Under the pieces are notes generated by a model. That model did not search any database. It had not been told where the DNA came from and saw only the letters and a list, made by a program, of their open reading frames with translations. A program made the position numbers and the translations under genes. Of a DNA stretch of 45,025 bases, positions 40,285 through 45,025 are shown piece after piece. Origin of the DNA: JBEKYD01 sp049509915 (GTDB lineage Bacteria; Acidobacteriota; Terriglobia; Bryobacterales; Bryobacteraceae); assembly GCA_049509915.1 (NCBI GenBank), contig JBEKZL010000018.1:1-45025 (forward strand). Reading direction: 5' to 3'. The number at the start of each line of letters is the position of its first letter. Position 1 is the first letter of the stretch.

Positions 40285-41169
40285 ATGGCCGCCGAGCCGA
40301 TGCTCAATCGGGAGTTCCTCGAAAAACTGGAGCGCCTCACCATCCTGTGGCAGAAGTCCTTCGCCGGCCTGGTCGGCGGTCATATCCTCTCGCGCCTGGC
40401 CGGCCCCGGCCAGGAGTTTCTCGACCACCGTAATTTTCATAACGGCGACGACCTCCGCGCCGTTAACTGGCGCGCCTACCTCCGCCTCGAAAAACTCTTT
40501 CTCAAAATGTTCCAGACCGAGCCCCGCGTCCCCCTTCGCATGCTGCTCGATACCAGCGACTCCATGCTCGCCTACGACGGTGCCAAGTTCGAATACGCCC
40601 GCCGCCTCGCCGCCGCCCTCTGCTACGTCGGCTTGGTCCGGCTGGACTCCATCGAGGTGCACGGTTTCACCCGCCGCATTTCCAAACGCCTGATTTCCAG
40701 TGGCGGCCGCCATCGCTTCCCCGGCGTCATGGACGCCATCGCCGCCATTCCCGCCGGCGGATCCACCGATTATCACGCTATGGCGCGCGATTTCATCGAA
40801 TCCTACCCCCGCCGCGGCCTGGTGATAATCATCTCCGATTTCCTCGACGACCGCGGCTGCGAGCGCGCCCTCGAGTACCTTGCCGATTTCGGCCATGAGC
40901 TGATGCTGCTCCAGGTGTGGGCGCCCCAGGATCGCACCCCGCCCTGGCTCGGCGAACTCGAACTGCGCGACGCCGAAACCGGTGAGCGCCTCAAACTCGA
41001 TTTCGACCAGATCGCCCGCACCCGCTACACTAGCGCCTTCGACGAATTCTCTCAAGCCATCCAAACCGTGGCCCTCCGCAGCGGCGGCCGCTATGCCGGC
41101 CTTTCCACCGACCAGCCGCTGGAGGAGGTAATCTTCGGCGAACTGATCCGCGCCCGAGGCATCGCATGA
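40285..41169 (+). CDS. DUF58 domain protein
   Basis: A 294-residue protein of the DUF58 family, usual partner of MoxR. EFLDHRNFHNGDDLRAVNWRAYLR (about 46-69) is the family signature (xDxRxxxxGDxxRxIxWxxxAR). A VWA-like fold follows with LLDTSDSMLAYDG (about 87-99) as a MIDAS-type D-x-S-x-S-like loop (DTSDS) and LVIIISDFLDD further on. No membrane helix is seen, so it is probably cytosolic and membrane-associated through partners. ATG 40285 has TAGGAAA six bases upstream in the MoxR stop. Probably a client or effector of the MoxR ATPase. Confidence 0.92.
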   Translation: MAAEPMLNREFLEKLERLTILWQKSFAGLVGGHILSRLAGPGQEFLDHRNFHNGDDLRAVNWRAYLRLEKLFLKMFQTEPRVPLRMLLDTSDSMLAYDGAKFEYARRLAAALCYVGLVRLDSIEVHGFTRRISKRLISSGGRHRFPGVMDAIAAIPAGGSTDYHAMARDFIESYPRRGLVIIISDFLDDRGCERALEYLADFGHELMLLQVWAPQDRTPPWLGELELRDAETGERLKLDFDQIARTRYTSAFDEFSQAIQTVALRSGGRYAGLSTDQPLEEVIFGELIRARGIA

Positions 41170-41208
41170 GGGGATCGCGCGTGCTTCAGCTTCGATGGCG
41201 CGCCAGTC

Positions 41209-41331
41209 GTGGAGCAGGCGCTTTCGCCTGCCCGCCGCGCGATCGGCCGGGGCCACGCGCACGGATCCGCCGCCAGGCCGGGGTTGAGCGGCGCATGTGT
41301 CCGTATGGGCAGGCGGAAGCGCCTGCTCCAC
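41209..41331. repeat. Inverted pair of REP-like hairpins
   Basis: GTGGAGCAGGCG (41209-41220) opens a hairpin GCAGGCG-CTTT-CGCCTGC (41214 to 41231). At 41307-41331 the same 25-base unit recurs in reverse orientation with one mismatch in the loop (GCAGGCG-GAAG-CGCCTGC). The pair frames a spacer of about 75 bases between the DUF58 stop and the next gene start. Two inverted REPs with a spacer is the typical layout of a BIME. Confidence 0.65.
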
Positions 41332-41380
41332 AATGCAGCACGCCGGGCCTGCTTCACGGCTCGGACTCCGGAGGCTCCCG

Positions 41381-43318
41381 GTGTACTTTCTGAACCTGTC
41401 CCTGGCACAGTTCCTGACCGTGTTCGGATCGGTCGCGGCCGTCTCGGTGGCTCTATATCTTCTCGACCGTTCGCGCCGCCGTCAGGTGGTTTCCACCCTG
41501 CGCTTCTGGGTGGCGGCCGCCCAGCCCGCGGCCGCCGCGCGGCGTCGCCATCTGCAGCAGCCGTGGTCGCTCGCGCTGCAGTTGCTCGGCATGGCGCTGC
41601 TCCTGCTTGCGATCGCCCAATTGCGATTGGGCACGCCCGCCGCTGCCGGCCGCGACCACGTGCTGGTGCTCGACACCTCTGCCTGGATGGCCGCCCATTC
41701 CGGCAATCGAACCCTGATGGACGTGGCCCGTCTCCGTGCCATCCAATACCTCCGTTCTCTGCCGCGCCGCGACCGCGTCATGCTGGTCCGAGCCGACGCT
41801 CTGGCCACGCCGGCGACCTCTTTCGATCTCGACCGCGCCAACCTTGAGGCCGCCATCCGCGCCTCCCAGCCTTCTTTCACTGCCCTGCACCTGTCCCAAG
41901 CCCTCGCCTTCGCCCGGCATGTCCTCAGCCAGGACGGCCGCGGCGCTGGCGAAATCGCTTTCGCCGGCTCCAACCGCACCATCGATCCCAACCCTGGTGC
42001 AGTTCCTCCCGCCAACCTCCGCACCCTCCTGGTCCCCGACTCGCTCGACAACTGCGGTCTCCGCAAAATCGGACTGCGCCGCTCCGCCGCCGACCCCGAA
42101 CAGTGGGAAATCTTCGTTTCGGCGCGCAACTATAATCCCGTCGGCAATCGCTCCGTCGTCGTCTCGGCCGATTTCGGTCCACCCCAGGCCCCCACCCGCG
42201 TGCCAGTGGGAAGCCGCCGCCTGGCCCTCGCCCCCGGCTCCGATGGCGAGGCCGATTTCACCTGGCGCACCGCCGCCGCCGGAATCCTGGGCGTCACCCT
42301 CACTCCCCACGACGCCTTTCCCCAGGACGACCACGTCGAGCTGGAACTGCCCGCCCAGCCGACTCTTGCGGTGACCGTGTATTCCACTCAGCCCGACCTG
42401 CTCCGGCCCGTCCTGTCCTCCCTGCCGCACGTAGTCGCCAGCTACCGCAAGCCCGAGGAGTATCGCGCCGCTGCCCCCGGCCTCGTGATCCTGGATCGGT
42501 TTGCTCCCGCCGAGCGCCCGAAAGCTGACTCGCTCTGGATCGATCCGCCCGCCGCCGGCTCCCCCGTCCCCATCCGCGGCCAGGTACAAAATGTCCCCTT
42601 TGTCCGCTGGGATCCCGACAATCCGCTCTCCGCCGGGATGCGTGCCACCGATTTCAATCTGGCCCACGCTTCGGTTTTTGAGCTCGCCCCAGGCGACGTG
42701 CGCATCGGTGAGCTGGAAGCCGGCCCCGTGGTAGTCGCGCGTCCCGGCAAGCCGAAAATCGCCGTGATCGGATTTCATCCAGCACTTACCGCCATGCGCT
42801 ACACCCTGGCCACCCCGCTCCTGTTTGCCAACCTGGTCCGCTGGGTGTCGCCCGAGATCTTCCGCCACTCCGAATCGAGCGCCACCAGCGTGGGCGCCAT
42901 CCAGCTCGTCCTCGACCAGTCCGCCCTGCCGCCCGCTCCCGAACAGGTCAGCGTCACCGCCGGCGACGGCAACCCAGTCCCCTTCACCCTCTCCGGCCGT
43001 TCCGTGGGTTTCTTCGCCCAGTCCCCCGGCAACCTGCGCGTGGTGGCCGGCGACCGCGAATACGATTACTCCCTGACCCTCCCCGAGCTGGCCGATACGC
43101 GCTGGACCCCGCCTTCCGCCGCGCGCCGCGGCTTGCCTCATTTTGCCACCGGGGCCGAAGCTGTGACCGACCTCTGGCCCTGGCTGGCCCTCTTGGGCGG
43201 CCTCTGCCTTCTGGCCGAGTATCTCCTCTTCGCCCGCTTCCGCCGCCGCCCCGGCCTGCGTCCCGTGCCGATTGCCGCCCGCTCCGCCTCTGTCCGCCCA
43301 GCCGAGGTGCGCCGATGA
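41381..43318 (+). CDS. BatA/VWA-type membrane protein
   Basis: A 645-residue membrane protein. FLNLSLAQFLTVFGSVAAVS is the first helix, followed by the RRRQVVSTLRFW segment typical of BatA N-terminal ('Aerotolerance regulator') domains. A second helix (LALQLLGMALLLLAIAQLRLG) leads to a VWA-like domain beginning VLVLDTSAWMAAHSG (DTSAW replaces D-x-S-x-S, so the MIDAS is imperfect). A long beta-rich periplasmic part and a last helix near the C-terminus (LWPWLALLGGLCLLAEYLLF) end in a basic tail. GTG 41381 has GGAGG about seven bases ahead; upstream frame lies in the REP pair. It works with the MoxR/DUF58 pair. Confidence 0.85.
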   Translation: MYFLNLSLAQFLTVFGSVAAVSVALYLLDRSRRRQVVSTLRFWVAAAQPAAAARRRHLQQPWSLALQLLGMALLLLAIAQLRLGTPAAAGRDHVLVLDTSAWMAAHSGNRTLMDVARLRAIQYLRSLPRRDRVMLVRADALATPATSFDLDRANLEAAIRASQPSFTALHLSQALAFARHVLSQDGRGAGEIAFAGSNRTIDPNPGAVPPANLRTLLVPDSLDNCGLRKIGLRRSAADPEQWEIFVSARNYNPVGNRSVVVSADFGPPQAPTRVPVGSRRLALAPGSDGEADFTWRTAAAGILGVTLTPHDAFPQDDHVELELPAQPTLAVTVYSTQPDLLRPVLSSLPHVVASYRKPEEYRAAAPGLVILDRFAPAERPKADSLWIDPPAAGSPVPIRGQVQNVPFVRWDPDNPLSAGMRATDFNLAHASVFELAPGDVRIGELEAGPVVVARPGKPKIAVIGFHPALTAMRYTLATPLLFANLVRWVSPEIFRHSESSATSVGAIQLVLDQSALPPAPEQVSVTAGDGNPVPFTLSGRSVGFFAQSPGNLRVVAGDREYDYSLTLPELADTRWTPPSAARRGLPHFATGAEAVTDLWPWLALLGGLCLLAEYLLFARFRRRPGLRPVPIAARSASVRPAEVRR

Positions 43319-43388
43319 CTCCGCGGTGCAATGTGGGGCAGCTTCGTACCCCAAGCCAAATAGCAAGCTCCGGAAGTTTGGTGCTCTC
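43319..43388. repeat. Intergenic element with TGTGGGGCAG head
   Basis: Between the two VWA genes, TGTGGGGCAG at 43331-43340 is followed by CTTCGTACCCC; GGGG and CCCC can pair around CAGCTTCGTA. The head is identical to that at 34900-34909, and the following bases are similar, so both belong to one dispersed family. Confidence 0.45.
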
Positions 43389-45025
43389 ATGACTTTCGTC
43401 CGTCCCTGGCTTCTCCTCTTCGCCCTCGCCCCGCTCCTCTGGGCAGCCTGGGATTGGCGTAACTCCACCCGGCGTCCGAGCCTCGTGCTTAAGGCCGCTT
43501 CGCTCGCCGCCATCCTGCTGGCCCTGGCCGAGCCCACCCTCCGCGTGGTCGAGAGCAAGGTCGCCGTGGCCCTGCTGGCCGATACTTCCGCCAGCCTCAC
43601 CCCCGCCGACCTGCGCACCGAATCGGTTCTCGCCGATATGCTCGACCACGCTCGCGGCCGCCACTCCCTGCGGGTCATCCCCTTCGCTCGTGGCACCCGC
43701 AACCCCACTCCCGCCGAGCACCCCACGCATGCATGGCAGTTGGAATATACCTCTGGCGCCGCCGGACGTGCCACCGACCTGGAATCCGCCATCCGCGATG
43801 GCGAGGCCGGCCTCCCGGCGGGATTGGTCCCTCGCCTCCTCCTGGTCTCCGACGGTAACGCCAACCTCGGCAGCGTCGCCCGCGCCATCTGGCAGGCCCA
43901 ACAGTTGGGCATTCCCATCGATACCGTACCCCTCGCCGGCCGCCCCAAACCGCGGCTCCTTCTCGATTCGGTCGGTGTCCCCGGCCAGGTCTTCAGCGGC
44001 GAACGCTTCCCCCTGGAAATTACCCTGGAATCGCCCTCTTCCGCCGATGCCACCGTCGATCTCACCGCCGACGGGCGCACCATCGGCTCCAGCACGGTCT
44101 CCCTCGATCCCGGCGTTAACCACCTCCACCTCGATGCCAGCGTCAACTCCGCCGGCGCCATTGCCCTCGCCGGAACCATCGCAGCCGCGGGACTCGGCCA
44201 AGCCCGTTTCGAAAACGCCGTCACCCTTCGGGGACCCCGCGTGCTGGTGGTTTCGCGCGATCCCGCGCCAAGTGAAGCCCACCTCGCGCATATCCTGGAG
44301 GCCAACCAGTTCACCATCGATCGCGCCCCCGGGGGCGTCCCCGATAAGCTCGACGCCTACCAGCTTGTGGTCCTCAACAACTGGGACATGGAACAGATTC
44401 CGCCCGAGCGCAAAGACGCCCTCGAAACCTATGTGAAGCGCGGTGGTGGCCTGCTCTGGATCGCCGGCGAGCACAACGTCTATGTCGATAAGCAGGGGCG
44501 CGAAGAAGATCCGCTGGAACGCACCCTGCCCGCCCGCCTCTCCCCGCCCCGCTCCCCCGAAGGCACCGCCGTCGTACTCATCATCGACAAGTCTTCTTCC
44601 ATGGAGGGACGCAAGATCGAGCTGGCCCGCCTGGCCGCCATCGGCGTCGTCGAAAACCTCCGCCCCATCGATTCAGTCGGCGTGCTCATTTTCGATAATT
44701 CCTTCGAATGGGCCGTTCCCATCCGCAAGGCTGAAGACCGCGCCTCCATCAAACGCCTCATCTCCGGCATCACCCCCGATGGTGGCACCCAAATCGCCCC
44801 CGCCCTCACCGAGGCCTACCGGAAGGTTATGCCGGTCGGCGCCGCCTATAAGCACATCGTCCTCCTCACCGACGGAATTTCCGAAGAGGGCGACAGCCTC
44901 ACCCTCTCCAAACAGGCCCTTTCCAACCACGTCACCATTTCCACCGTGGGCCTGGGCCAGGACGTCAATCGCGCCTTCCTCGAGCGCGTCGCCGCCAGCG
45001 CCGATGGCAAATCTTATTTCCTCAA
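43389..45025 (+). CDS. VWA-domain membrane protein, glutamine-amidotransferase-like part, 3' end outside window
   Basis: At least 545 residues are visible and the frame is open at the window edge. Two N-terminal helices (LLLFALAPLLWAAWDW and LKAASLAAILLALAEPTL) anchor a first VWA-like domain (VAVALLADTSASLTP). A class-I glutamine-amidotransferase-like stretch follows (VLVVSRDPAPSEAHLAHILE, YVKRGGGLLWIAGEHN). A second VWA domain has a complete MIDAS D-x-S-x-S (LIIDKSSSMEG) plus GITPDGGTQIAPAL and IVLLTDG. This is the large 'VWA/GATase-like' protein found after MoxR-DUF58-BatA genes. The ATG at 43389 has no strong Shine-Dalgarno. It is separated from the previous gene by a REP-like element. Confidence 0.88.
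   Translation, partial: MTFVRPWLLLFALAPLLWAAWDWRNSTRRPSLVLKAASLAAILLALAEPTLRVVESKVAVALLADTSASLTPADLRTESVLADMLDHARGRHSLRVIPFARGTRNPTPAEHPTHAWQLEYTSGAAGRATDLESAIRDGEAGLPAGLVPRLLLVSDGNANLGSVARAIWQAQQLGIPIDTVPLAGRPKPRLLLDSVGVPGQVFSGERFPLEITLESPSSADATVDLTADGRTIGSSTVSLDPGVNHLHLDASVNSAGAIALAGTIAAAGLGQARFENAVTLRGPRVLVVSRDPAPSEAHLAHILEANQFTIDRAPGGVPDKLDAYQLVVLNNWDMEQIPPERKDALETYVKRGGGLLWIAGEHNVYVDKQGREEDPLERTLPARLSPPRSPEGTAVVLIIDKSSSMEGRKIELARLAAIGVVENLRPIDSVGVLIFDNSFEWAVPIRKAEDRASIKRLISGITPDGGTQIAPALTEAYRKVMPVGAAYKHIVLLTDGISEEGDSLTLSKQALSNHVTISTVGLGQDVNRAFLERVAASADGKSYFL

Noticed and set aside
41453..44317. Minus-strand open frame of about 950 codons opposite the BatA/VWA genes
   Set aside because: Antisense shadow of GC-rich coding sequence: low-complexity Gly/Ala/Arg text, no domain, no start signal; the plus strand has clear VWA and membrane domains.
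1..45025. CRISPR arrays, tRNA/rRNA genes, prophage structural genes
   Set aside because: No regularly spaced direct repeats, cloverleaf with CCA-type end, rRNA text or capsid/tail/terminase motifs were noticed on either strand.

Overview
The window is GC-rich, densely coded bacterial DNA. The gene content suggests an Acidobacteriota genome of the Solibacter/Bryobacter type: a TonB-dependent-receptor-like outer-membrane protein with an N-terminal carboxypeptidase-regulatory domain, several Tat-exported 'RRNFL/RRDFL' oxidoreductase and sugar-acid-dehydratase-like proteins, a solitary NuoI, a MoxR/DUF58/VWA cluster, and many dispersed intergenic palindromes. This assignment is inference from gene content; no rRNA, tRNA, CRISPR array, phage structural gene or intact transposase is visible.

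Layout. 1-1.8 kb: two REP-like hairpins, a gene fragment, a small hypothetical gene and a LysE-type exporter. 1.8-6.0 kb (minus): a two-gene sugar-activation operon, a GalU-like nucleotidyltransferase plus a very large protein with a fucokinase-like GHMP kinase fused to a UDP-sugar-pyrophosphorylase-like domain. 6.1-7.7 kb: a response regulator and a divergent Crp/Fnr-family regulator with a TTGA-N6-TCAA palindrome in its promoter, next to a structured MITE-like element. 7.7-8.8 kb (minus): a TlpA-like thiol protein and an orphan nuoI. 8.9-14.6 kb (minus): a TonB-receptor-like protein, a LolA-like periplasmic protein, an acyl-CoA dehydrogenase and alanine dehydrogenase. 15.0-18.2 kb: a convergent pair of surface-glycan membrane proteins (PMT-like glycosyltransferase and O-antigen-ligase-like protein).

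18.2-22.65 kb is an accessory island, visibly less GC-rich than its surroundings from about 18.95 kb. It holds a MntA/HepT module whose antitoxin is frameshifted while the HEPN toxin is intact, the N-terminal stump of a SIR2 gene, and a four-gene minus-strand operon: a small protein, a DUF262/ParB-like protein, an AAA ATPase with a DUF3696-type tail, and a frameshifted protein of unknown function. This operon is the best candidate in the window for an uncharacterised anti-phage system.

22.7-27.75 kb (minus) is a tightly overlapping operon for aromatic 2-oxo acids: iorA, iorB, a phenylacetate-CoA ligase, a double ACT-domain protein and an aminotransferase. Together they would take aromatic amino acids to aryl-pyruvates and aryl-acetyl-CoA. 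27.8-37.4 kb contains a Gfo/Idh/MocA oxidoreductase, a decayed SWIM-SNF2 helicase, an amidohydrolase, a toast-rack lipoprotein, a URO-D-like protein, an aldo/keto reductase and two overlapping enolase-superfamily genes, the first lacking a canonical metal ligand. 37.9-39.2 kb (minus) is a compact operon of a CheY-like regulator, a 55-residue basic protein and a Tat-exported protein with an M14-like zinc signature. 39.3 kb to the right edge is a MoxR ATPase, a DUF58 protein and two large membrane VWA/BatA-type proteins, the last cut off by the window end.
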